Positions 1 to 5,896 of a stretch of 9,797 bases of DNA are shown here, in pieces (the first letter of the stretch is position 1; each line of letters begins with the position of its first letter). This DNA is from Azoarcus sp. GTDB taxonomy: Bacteria > Pseudomonadota > Gammaproteobacteria > Burkholderiales > Rhodocyclaceae. The notes beneath the pieces are model-generated. The model had not been told where the DNA came from and did not search any database. It saw only the letters and a program-made list of their open reading frames with translations. The stretch is from the NCBI GenBank assembly GCA_031258035.1, contig JAIRNL010000035.1:1-9797 (forward strand). The letters are read 5' to 3'. The translations under genes were made by a program, and so were the position numbers.

Positions 1-237
1 CTCGACAGAGGCAATTTCAGCGGCACGGGTAAGACAGCCGAACTAGATCTTGGCACGCCAATCGCGCAGAAAGTCATCAATCGTTATTTCAATGTCAATA
101 ATCAGCAGGTCGTAAACTCAAGGCATTACGATGTAATTTTTGCGCTGAAGGTAACGGCCGGGAAATGTCTCCCGATTTTGCGTGTGCGCCGTCGCTTCCA
201 GACACAACGCTTCAGATTTACGGGCAGGACGGCATAG
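1..237 (+). CDS. 3' end of a phage-type gene (partial, cut by window edge)
   Basis: Reading from base 1, frame 1 is open for 78 codons to a TAG at 235-237; the start lies outside the window. The first fifty or so residues look like real protein, with stretches such as ELDLGTPIAQKVINRYF and VNNQQVVNSRHYDVIF, β-rich and without low complexity. The last twenty residues (RVRRRFQTQRFRF and following) are arginine-rich and less convincing. By position, next to a tail-like ORF on the same strand, I infer a phage structural or tail-associated protein, but I do not recognise the family. It overlaps the next ORF by 73 bases, which is long for two independent genes. The real coding sequence may therefore leave this frame near 165-180. 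Confidence 0.45.
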   Translation, partial: LDRGNFSGTGKTAELDLGTPIAQKVINRYFNVNNQQVVNSRHYDVIFALKVTAGKCLPILRVRRRFQTQRFRFTGRTA

Positions 238-683
238 TTTGCTCTGGCTCATGGTATGCCTTCGCAAGCGACCTGGCGTTTCATGGCGGGGTGGCTATTT
301 CGGAAGACTCGACGAACTACGGCCTGCGCGTTTTCAATGCGAGCGGCGAGCGGGTTTTTACGTCAAGGCGCAGTATTATGCGTGTCGTCGACTATCAGGC
401 TTTCGAGATGGCTGACGTAACGGCAGAAATGCCGCAAAAGGTGTTTGCCGGCAAGGCGAACTATGCGTTCTGCCCCATTAACCGTCAGATGCGTCTGGTC
501 GGGGGAAGGTATTTTGTCGGGACAAACCCTGTTTACTGGACAGCGTGGCAATCGTATTTTTATGGCCCACAGGGGAATGACCTGGTTGGCATTCCGCTCT
601 GTGTATACTTCGGCGATCCGATTACTCCGATAACTGAGTTCAGGTATGGGCAGATGATGTTTCTTGACGTTACCGGCATGTAG
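165..683 (+). CDS. Phage tail-associated-like protein, hypothetical
   Basis: This is a 172-residue ORF without a membrane segment or signal peptide, rich in aromatic and β-forming residues (SWYAFASDLAF, YWTAWQSYFYGPQGN). The segment NYGLRVFNASGERVF followed by a short SRRSIMRVV stretch resembles the opening of small uncharacterised phage tail-tip proteins (DUF6453-like); that match is from memory and uncertain. The ATG at 165 has only a weak upstream AAGG at long spacing. A GTG at 291 would begin just before the NYGLRVF motif and avoid the overlap with the upstream frame. The frame is open upstream to about position 102, so an N-terminal fusion with the preceding frame through an indel is also possible. 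It is convergent with the next gene, with only 34 bases between stops and no clear terminator hairpin. Confidence 0.6.
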   Translation: MSPDFACAPSLPDTTLQIYGQDGIVCSGSWYAFASDLAFHGGVAISEDSTNYGLRVFNASGERVFTSRRSIMRVVDYQAFEMADVTAEMPQKVFAGKANYAFCPINRQMRLVGGRYFVGTNPVYWTAWQSYFYGPQGNDLVGIPLCVYFGDPITPITEFRYGQMMFLDVTGM

Positions 684-717
684 CGCACCGCACTGCTTCG
701 ATAGGTTGGCGACGAGG

Positions 718-1458
718 TTAAATCGGATCAATCTCGAAGACAAAGCCGGAGGCCCGTGTGAGAGACGCCGTGTATATACAACGCCCGTGCTTTGTTTTTA
801 TCGGGCCTGCGTCGCCTCCCTTTTCCGCGAATTCGGCAACTAAAGTGTTCGCCATCTTTTCAAGAGGGTTGCCAACACTGTTGGCGACCTTTGGGTTGAG
901 AACTTGCGCTGACGCGCTCAACATCGCCAACATTGCTTGGGCCACTGACTCTGCGTTTTGACTGTCGCTGATGCCAAATGTAACGCTGATACGTATTATT
1001 TTGCCTGTCTTCTTATCAACAGCGCCGACAATGCCTCCCGCCTTCTTCAGGACATTGGTGACAAACGGAGGAGGGGGAACGCCAAACGTATCAAAGAAAT
1101 CTCCTCTTATTGTCTCTGGCGCTTTAATCGTAAATGACGCCAATCCACTGGCCCGAAGTCTCTTGTTATACGATCTGACAAAGTCTTTGACCGTGATCGG
1201 AAACGTCTTGTGTTTCTTTTCAACATCAACATGCACCCCGTCCATGACCTCGACGATCTTGGGCGCGGGCTCGACAGGTGCTTCCTTCACGGTGTCTGCT
1301 GAAGGTGTGTCGATTTGCTTGTTGTCGGTGGTCGTTGTAGAGATACCCCAAACGGCGATGGCGACCAAGATGGCGAGCGAGCCAGCGCTCATGACCACGC
1401 CTGTCAAGCCGAACTCTGTATAGAGACTTGGCTTGGCCTTGCTTTCCCCGGAGCTCAT
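718..1458 (-). CDS. Single-pass inner-membrane protein of unknown function
   Basis: I do not recognise this 246-residue protein. A short polar N-terminus (MSSGESKAKPSLYTEF) precedes one hydrophobic helix at about residues 17-39 (GLTGVVMSAGSLAILVAIAV), then a Thr/Pro/acidic linker at about 40-75. A soluble domain of about 170 residues follows, presumably periplasmic. It contains a proline cluster (FGVPPPPF) and a βαβ-like stretch (GAVDKKTGKIIRISVTFG). I chose the ATG at 1458 because a GAGGAGG ribosome site lies six bases upstream. An alternative start at 1503 adds 15 residues and would overlap the upstream gene's stop by eight bases. It follows the exported repeat protein at 1496-1810 on the same strand, so the two are probably co-transcribed. 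Placement between tail-like genes and an integrase remnant suggests lysogen-expressed cargo; this is inference. Confidence 0.65.
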   Translation of the reverse strand: MSSGESKAKPSLYTEFGLTGVVMSAGSLAILVAIAVWGISTTTTDNKQIDTPSADTVKEAPVEPAPKIVEVMDGVHVDVEKKHKTFPITVKDFVRSYNKRLRASGLASFTIKAPETIRGDFFDTFGVPPPPFVTNVLKKAGGIVGAVDKKTGKIIRISVTFGISDSQNAESVAQAMLAMLSASAQVLNPKVANSVGNPLEKMANTLVAEFAEKGGDAGPIKTKHGRCIYTASLTRASGFVFEIDPI

Positions 1459-1495
1459 TTTTCCCTCCTCAAGTTGCGTCACAAGCGTCTTCCTG

Positions 1496-1810
1496 TTAGT
1501 CAAGCTGCTGCTCCGCAGTTGTCTCCTGTTCGAGGCACGACTGAAGTATCTGATAGCTTCCGCCAGTTACCTTTGCAACTTCGGTGCAGTATCGCATCGC
1601 TCTGGCGGAAGCGCGCATGCGTCCAATTTCTCTCAGCGCCTCTGCTTCCTGCTCTCGACATGTCGCCTCGATCATGGCGCTTCCGCCCACCACGTCGCCG
1701 ACCTGCCTGCAATATGCTCTGATATTAAACTGCGGCGAAGCTAGCGCCAAAGACGAAGCGCATGTCACAGAAAGAAGCCCAACAAGAGCCATGTTATTGA
1801 AAATGTTCAT
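1496..1810 (-). CDS. Exported four-cysteine protein with two internal repeats
   Basis: This is a 104-residue protein with an N-terminal signal peptide: hydrophobic residues 8-24 and likely cleavage after ALA at about residue 24. The mature part is a duplicated unit. C34-RQVGDVVGGSAMIEAT-C51-REQE is matched by C75-TEVAKVTGGSYQILQS-C92-LEQE. Each unit has exactly 16 residues between its cysteines, a central GGS and a following QE, which suggests two helical hairpins each closed by a disulfide in the periplasm. I recall short exported proteins with a similar C-GGS-C pattern in alphaproteobacteria, without known function. I chose the ATG at 1810 because GGGAG lies six bases upstream; an in-frame start at 1843 would place 11 extra residues before the signal peptide. 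The membrane protein at 718-1458 follows 37 bases downstream. Confidence 0.65.
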   Translation of the reverse strand: MNIFNNMALVGLLSVTCASSLALASPQFNIRAYCRQVGDVVGGSAMIEATCREQEAEALREIGRMRASARAMRYCTEVAKVTGGSYQILQSCLEQETTAEQQLD

Positions 1811-2067
1811 AAAATTCTCCCGAGATGCAAACGCATCGCACAATCGTGATACATAGTAGCGCCCTTTTCGAACATTGCGCCAAAAATTTCATGCCGATGT
1901 CACGCATAATCGTCAAGTAATTTTTTGCGCAGCGCGGCGGTCGGGATGATGATTTTTTTTGCTTCTTGTAGTTTCCAGCCTGACATGCAAGTCCGCAATT
2001 TAGCTTTTACGCTGTAGACCCTTCCGAGGAAATCAAGAAACCAAAGGAAAGGTCACTTTACAACATA

Positions 2068-2454
2068 ATGCTTTTTGGATTTGCGGACGTTAATGGAGAC
2101 AGGTCTGCATCAAAATTTACTTACACAATGACGATCGGCGTGAAATACTTTGGCGGGTGGCGTCATTATCAGGGAGTCATACTGCCTGGCGATCGAAAGA
2201 TTGACGTTCTGATCAAACCGGACGAAGACATGGGCTGTGCTGAGGTGGATTTATGTTTCTATATTGAAAATTTCTTCGTGGAGTTGCCCGTCGATTACGT
2301 TCTCTCTGGCAGAAAGCGGGGACTCGAATTTCAGATAAATTCGGAAAAATCCACGACGCATGTAAAGCTTCCTCCTTCACTCACGAGAGAATTTCTGGCG
2401 ACTGTGGATAAGCAGAGACGAGGCAAAAAATCATCCGCACCAAAGAAAAGGTGA
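2068..2454 (+). CDS. Orphan protein with basic C-terminal tail
   Basis: I do not recognise this 128-residue protein. It has no signal peptide or membrane helix. The body looks β-rich (TYTMTIGVKYFGGWRHYQG, DLCFYIENFFVELPVDYVL), and the last 14 residues are strongly basic (KQRRGKKSSAPKKR), which could contact nucleic acid. The ATG at 2068 has a purine-rich AAGGAAAGG at 2044-2052, spaced 15 bases away, which is long. The frame stays open back to the TGA at 1981, and the upstream codons read plausibly (FYAVDPSEEIKKPKE) but contain no ATG, GTG or TTG. The true N-terminus may therefore have been lost or disrupted. It is divergent from the gene at 1496-1810 across a 257-base gap and lies upstream of the integrase remnant on the same strand. 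Composition matches the left, phage-like part. Confidence 0.5.
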   Translation: MLFGFADVNGDRSASKFTYTMTIGVKYFGGWRHYQGVILPGDRKIDVLIKPDEDMGCAEVDLCFYIENFFVELPVDYVLSGRKRGLEFQINSEKSTTHVKLPPSLTREFLATVDKQRRGKKSSAPKKR

Positions 2455-2488
2455 GCCCGCCCCGGCTGTAACACGCCTCTTTCTATAC

Positions 2489-2526
2489 TCTTCTCCGTCG
2501 CGCAGCATTGCGCTTGACGGAGAGGA
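2489..2526 (+). promoter_or_regulatory. Long hairpin covering the integrase ribosome-binding site
   Basis: Arms 2489-2499 and 2516-2526 pair over 11 positions (one T-G wobble). After a two-base bulge (TT, 2514-2515), arms 2500-2504 and 2509-2513 add five pairs around a GCAT loop, giving 16 pairs in all. The right arm contains GGAGAGG (2519-2525), the only good Shine-Dalgarno before the ATG codons at 2526 and 2529, so the folded RNA would hide it. No T-tract follows on either strand, which argues against a simple terminator. It could instead be an inverted-repeat protein-binding site. Confidence 0.5.
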
Positions 2527-3056
2527 TGATGGGGGTCGTATCTCGCTTTCTTGCTGTATTTGATCCGAGCTGGATGACGTTCGGGGAGTGGATGAAGGCC
2601 TACTCCGAGATGCTTCAGTGTCGTCCGCTGAAGAGACCAACGCGAGAGAATCATGCAACGTTGGCGAAGATCATGATGAGTGCGCTCGCAAGAACCCCGA
2701 TGCGCAACATCAAGCCTGTGCATATCGCAAGGATTGCACGGGAGGTCTGGGACTCTGGGCGAACAAGCACCGCCCGTCGCCTCGTCACGGAAGCGCGCGC
2801 GATTTTCTACCACGCGATCGAAGCCGGCGTGATTCGCCAATACCAGCCTGCTCAAACGGATATAGCGGGGCCGCGCGAGGGACGGGAAGAGGTTCAGGCG
2901 ACATCGCCGCCGCCGGGCGAGGTCGCCCGCCGTCTTTTGCCCTTCACGCCACGACCGGCTCGATTTCCAGCGCGACGCCGAAACGCGCCTGGACATCGCC
3001 CCGGATGCGCGCAGCCAGTTGCAACACCTCCGCCCCGGACGCCCCGCCATGGTTGA
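2526..3056 (+). pseudogene. Truncated phage integrase (tyrosine recombinase N-terminal part)
   Basis: The first 105 or so residues resemble the SAM-like core-binding region of phage tyrosine recombinases: MTFGEWMKAYSEML at 17-30, then PTRENHATLAKIMMSAL, then IKPVHIARIAREVWDSGRTS and TARRLVTEARAIFYHAIEAG. This region binds the arms of att-site DNA. Similarity stops near residue 105 (about base 2845). Beyond it the frame is proline/arginine-rich and runs antisense through the end of murB to 3056 by chance. The catalytic domain with its Arg/His/Arg and Tyr residues is missing, so this cannot be an active recombinase. The ATG at 2526, or more likely 2529 for spacing, follows GGAGAGG; a TTG at 2508 is also in frame. 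It marks the edge of an integrated element whose end and attachment site were deleted, or a misjoined assembly. Confidence 0.65.
2914..2938 (+). terminator. Possible weak terminator at the phage/chromosome junction
   Basis: CGGGCG (2914-2919) and CGCCCG (2924-2929) pair around an AGGT loop and are followed by a short TTTT run (2935-2938). On the plus strand this could stop transcription leaving the integrase remnant, shielding murB from antisense reading. The T-run is short and the neighbourhood is GC-rich, so chance is possible. Confidence 0.25.
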
Positions 3057-3972
3057 CCAGCACCAGGGCTTGCCCGGCATGGCAGCCCACGGGGCCGAGG
3101 CGGCGGCCTTTCCAGCCGCACCGTTCGATCAACCAGCCAGCGGCGAGCTTGACCCGGCCATCGGCCTGCGGGTAGTGCGGCAAGCCGGGATGCGCCGCCA
3201 ATAGTTCGGCGCAATGCGCCGCGTCGACGAGGGGGTTCTTGAAAAAGCTGCCGGCGCTGCCCAGTTCGGCGGGATCGGGCAGCTTGCGGCGGCGGATGGC
3301 GATCACGGCCTCGGAGACCTGGCTCGGCGTGGGCGAGGCAATGCCGCGCGCGGCCAGCTCGCGCCCGATGTCGCCGTAGGCGGCGAGCGGCCGCCAGCGG
3401 CGCGGCAGGCAGAAACGCACCGCCGTGACCAGCCAGCGTCCAGGCTCGCGCCGGAATACGCTGTCCCGATAAGCGAAACGGCAGGCGGCGGCATCGAACG
3501 CGCGCATCTCGCCGCACCGGAGATCGAGCGCGTCGAGCGAGGCGAAACGCGCCGCCATCTCCAGCCCGTAAGCGCCGATGTTCTGGATCGGGGCCGCGCC
3601 CACGGTGCCCGGTATCAGCGACAGGTTCTCCAGCCCCGGCCAGCCTTCGGCGAGCGTCCAGCGCACGAAGTCGTGCCAGTTTTCGCCCGCGCCGGCTTCG
3701 ACGATCACGGCTTCGTCATCTTCGCCGAGCAGGCGTCGGCCTTCGATTTCCACTTTGAGCACGCAAGCCAACGGCTCGCCGCGCAAAAGCAGGTTGCTGC
3801 CGCCGCCCAGGACGAAACAGGGTTCACTCTGGTCGCGCGCGGCGGCGAAGGCGCGCGCCTCATCCACCGAGCGCAGGCGCAGCAGCCGTTTTGCCCGCGC
3901 CGGCAGGCCGAAGGTATTGAGCGCCGTCAGATCCGCGTCGCGTTGTTCGGGAAGGGGCGGAGCGGCGGCCAT
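2944..3972 (-). CDS. murB: UDP-N-acetylenolpyruvoylglucosamine reductase MurB
   Basis: MurB is the cytoplasmic flavoenzyme that reduces UDP-GlcNAc-enolpyruvate to UDP-MurNAc with NADPH, the second committed step of peptidoglycan synthesis. At 342 residues it has the length of the E. coli-type (type I) enzyme. Visible motifs are NTFG at 19-22, the FAD-binding VLGGGSNLLL at 54-63, GENWHDFV at 96-103 and LIPGTVGAAPIQNIGAYG at 119-136. Others are YRDSVF at 168-173 (catalytic Arg), RRRKLPDP at 227-234 and GSAGSFFKNP with the catalytic Ser at 242. LEIE near the C-terminus has Glu338 in the catalytic-acid position; this alignment is from memory. The protein ends four residues after that Glu, without the longer tail seen in E. 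coli. The start is 12 bases after the stop of the PACE gene, so it is probably the last gene of a trpS-PACE-murB unit. It appears intact. Confidence 0.96.
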   Translation of the reverse strand: MAAAPPLPEQRDADLTALNTFGLPARAKRLLRLRSVDEARAFAAARDQSEPCFVLGGGSNLLLRGEPLACVLKVEIEGRRLLGEDDEAVIVEAGAGENWHDFVRWTLAEGWPGLENLSLIPGTVGAAPIQNIGAYGLEMAARFASLDALDLRCGEMRAFDAAACRFAYRDSVFRREPGRWLVTAVRFCLPRRWRPLAAYGDIGRELAARGIASPTPSQVSEAVIAIRRRKLPDPAELGSAGSFFKNPLVDAAHCAELLAAHPGLPHYPQADGRVKLAAGWLIERCGWKGRRLGPVGCHAGQALVLVNHGGASGAEVLQLAARIRGDVQARFGVALEIEPVVA

Positions 3973-3984
3973 GGCGCGGCGCGT

Positions 3985-4455
3985 TCAGTCGTCCGCGCAC
4001 TGGCGCGGCAGGATGGGAAAGCAACGGTCGTAGCCGAGGTGGAACAGAAAGGCATAGGTCACATAAGCCAGCGCCAGCCAGATGTCCGTAACCAGCGCCG
4101 TCCGCCAGTCCATGCCCGTCCAGGCCACCAGCACGGGCAGCGTGAGCAGGATCAGCCCGCCCTCGAAAGCGAAGGCGTGCGCCACCCGCAGCCGCCACGG
4201 GCGGCGGTCGGCGCGGCGGCCCGTCAGGCGCGCTTCGCAGCGGTCGAAGCCCGTGTTGAAGACCGCGTTCCAGAGCGCCGCGATCAAAGCCAGCACGGCG
4301 AGCAGCCCCAGCGACGACGACAGCGACATGCCGCTCGCCCAGGCGAACGGGGGCGAAACCAGCAGCAGGCCGACAACCTCGAACAGCATCACCTGGCGCA
4401 GGCGGTCGCGCGGCGAACGCCGCACGGGGAGCAAGGCGGCGGACATTGCCGTCAT
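3985..4455 (-). CDS. PACE-family (AceI-like) multidrug efflux protein
   Basis: This 156-residue inner-membrane protein has four predicted helices at about 22-40, 47-68, 93-113 and 119-141. It is made of two related halves, the bacterial transmembrane pair fold. Half one reads RLRQVMLFEVVGLLLVSP, then WNAVFNTGFDR. Half two reads RVAHAFAFEGGLILLTLP, then YAFLFHLGYDRCFP. Glu26 in helix one matches the conserved acidic residue of AceI, which couples export of chlorhexidine-like biocides to protons; the substrate here is unknown. The start ATG (4455) overlaps the trpS stop in an ATGA, indicating translational coupling; a second ATG at 4446 is the alternative. The length is typical of the family. 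Co-transcription with trpS and murB implies constitutive expression rather than the inducible regulation known for aceI; that is inference. Confidence 0.85.
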   Translation of the reverse strand: MTAMSAALLPVRRSPRDRLRQVMLFEVVGLLLVSPPFAWASGMSLSSSLGLLAVLALIAALWNAVFNTGFDRCEARLTGRRADRRPWRLRVAHAFAFEGGLILLTLPVLVAWTGMDWRTALVTDIWLALAYVTYAFLFHLGYDRCFPILPRQCADD

Positions 4456-5735
4456 CCGGCGCGGAGGGCTTCGCAGGCGCGCGCCACATCGTCGGCGGTC
4501 GCGCCGGGGGCAAGCTCGGCCCAGGGCGCGAAATCGCTCCCGCGTCCGATCGCGGCCACCGCCTGCCCGGCGACGCGCGGCGACGCGAACCCCTGGCTTT
4601 GCAGAAGCAGGCGGCCATCGCCGTCGATGAATTTGAAATAGAACCTGCCATCGGCCTCGCCATATTGCTTGAATTGCGGCCTGGCTTGCGGTTTCGGGCG
4701 CGCGGGCGTTTTCGTTGCCAGCGCCCGGTCGAGCCGGCGCAGCCCGACCGCCTCGCGCAGGCGGGCGATGAAGGGTATCGCGTATTTGGCGCGCAGGCGT
4801 TCCGCGCCGCTTTTCAGTACCTGCTCGATGCGTTCCGGCTCGGCGATCAGTTCTTCGTAGCGGGCGCGCATCGGCGCAATCACCGCCTCCAGTTTGTCGA
4901 ACAGGACTTCCTTGGCTTCGCCCCAGGCGATGCCCTCCTGGAAGCGGACGCGCATCGCCCGGGTTTCGTCGGCGGAGGCGAATGCCTGATAGAGCTGGAA
5001 CAGGGGCGAGCCTTCGGTCTCTTTCGGTTCGCCGGGCGCTTTCGCGTCGGTGAGGATGCCGAAAACCCGTTTTTTCAGTTCGGCGGTCGGCGCGAAAAGC
5101 GGGATGGTGTTGTCGTAGCTTTTGCTCATCTTGCGGCCGTCCAGCCCCGGCAGGGTGGCGACCGATTCGTCGACCGCCGCTTCGGGCAGCGCGAAGTGTG
5201 CGCCGTAGCGGTGATTGAAACTCGCCGCGATGTCGCGCGCCATCTCCAGGTGTTGCACCTGGTCGCGGCCCACCGGCACCTTGTCGGCGTTGAATATCAG
5301 GATGTCGGCGGCCATCAGCAGCGGATACATAAAGAGCCCCATCGTCACCCCGGCGTCGGGGTCGGCGGCGTCCGCCGCGTTTTTATCCACGGCGGCCTTG
5401 TAGGCGTGGGCGCGGTTGAGCAGCCCCTTGCCGGTGACGCAGGTCAGCAACCAGGTGAGTTCGGGAATCTCCGGGATGTCGGACTGGCGGTAGAACCACA
5501 CCCGTTCGGGACGAAGCCCGGCGGCAAGCCAGGTGGCGGCGATCTCCAGCGTGGAACGTTGCACCCGTTCCGGGTCGCCGGTCTTGATCAGGGCGTGATA
5601 GTCGGAGAGGAAATAAAAGCTTTCGGCATCGGCCTGGCGGCTGGCTTCCACCGCCGGGCGGATCGCGCCGGCGTAATTGCCGAGGTGGGGCGTGCCCGAA
5701 GGGGTGATGCCGGTGAGGATGCGTTGCTGGGCCAT
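4452..5735 (-). CDS. trpS: Tryptophanyl-tRNA synthetase with C-terminal extension
   Basis: This class I synthetase charges tRNA-Trp with tryptophan using ATP. The ATP-binding HIGH-type motif is TPSGTPHLGNYAG at 11-23, and the KMSKS loop is GRKMSKSYDN at 200-209. MYPLLMAADILIFNAD at 136-151 and VPVGRDQVQHLEMARDIA at 153-170 are typical of the tryptophan-binding core. The usual bacterial enzyme ends near residue 335. This protein of 427 residues goes on through a Lys/Pro/Arg linker (about 341-354) into a small domain with FKQYGEADGRFYFKFIDGDG and then LLLQSQGFAS. That domain resembles the DUF1508/YegP fold and also occurs, as far as I recall, on betaproteobacterial TrpRS. The start at 5735 lacks a clear Shine-Dalgarno. 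The stop overlaps the next gene by four bases. A 161-base gap separates it from cobA. Confidence 0.96.
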   Translation of the reverse strand: MAQQRILTGITPSGTPHLGNYAGAIRPAVEASRQADAESFYFLSDYHALIKTGDPERVQRSTLEIAATWLAAGLRPERVWFYRQSDIPEIPELTWLLTCVTGKGLLNRAHAYKAAVDKNAADAADPDAGVTMGLFMYPLLMAADILIFNADKVPVGRDQVQHLEMARDIAASFNHRYGAHFALPEAAVDESVATLPGLDGRKMSKSYDNTIPLFAPTAELKKRVFGILTDAKAPGEPKETEGSPLFQLYQAFASADETRAMRVRFQEGIAWGEAKEVLFDKLEAVIAPMRARYEELIAEPERIEQVLKSGAERLRAKYAIPFIARLREAVGLRRLDRALATKTPARPKPQARPQFKQYGEADGRFYFKFIDGDGRLLLQSQGFASPRVAGQAVAAIGRGSDFAPWAELAPGATADDVARACEALRAG

Positions 5736-5896
5736 GGCGAAACGGCGGGAAACCGGAGGGTGAAGGGGGTGAAGCGCGCAAGCTTACCACCACCGCTTTC
5801 GCCACACCGCACGAAAAGCGCGGTCGCCGTCGGGCGGGACGGATCATTGCGCCGGCATCGGGAAAGGGCGCTGGCCACGGACGCGGATGCGCGCAT

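Noticed and set aside
1824..1837. Small GATGC/GCATC stem in the leader of the exported repeat protein
   Set aside because: Only five pairs; too short to claim a regulatory role.
1811..2067. Promoter search in the divergent gap; TTGACG on the minus strand at 1911-1916, CTGACA on the plus strand at 1980-1985, and two T-runs
   Set aside because: Each -35-like hexamer lacks a convincing -10 at 16-18 bases, and the T-runs have no adjoining stem, so I list no site. Promoters must exist here but cannot be placed.
2841..2943. tRNA gene or attachment-site duplication at the element edge
   Set aside because: No tRNA-like cloverleaf and no direct repeat of useful length was found by eye in the junction.
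3214..4641. Long plus-strand ORF opposite murB, the PACE gene and trpS
   Set aside because: It is a high-GC shadow of real minus-strand genes; its translation is Arg/Ala/Gln/Gly-rich without any domain.
5736..5896. Terminator or riboswitch between cobA and trpS
   Set aside because: Only an imperfect CGCTTTCG/CGAAAAGCG pairing is visible, without a T-tract on the minus strand; no T-box features are recognisable before trpS.
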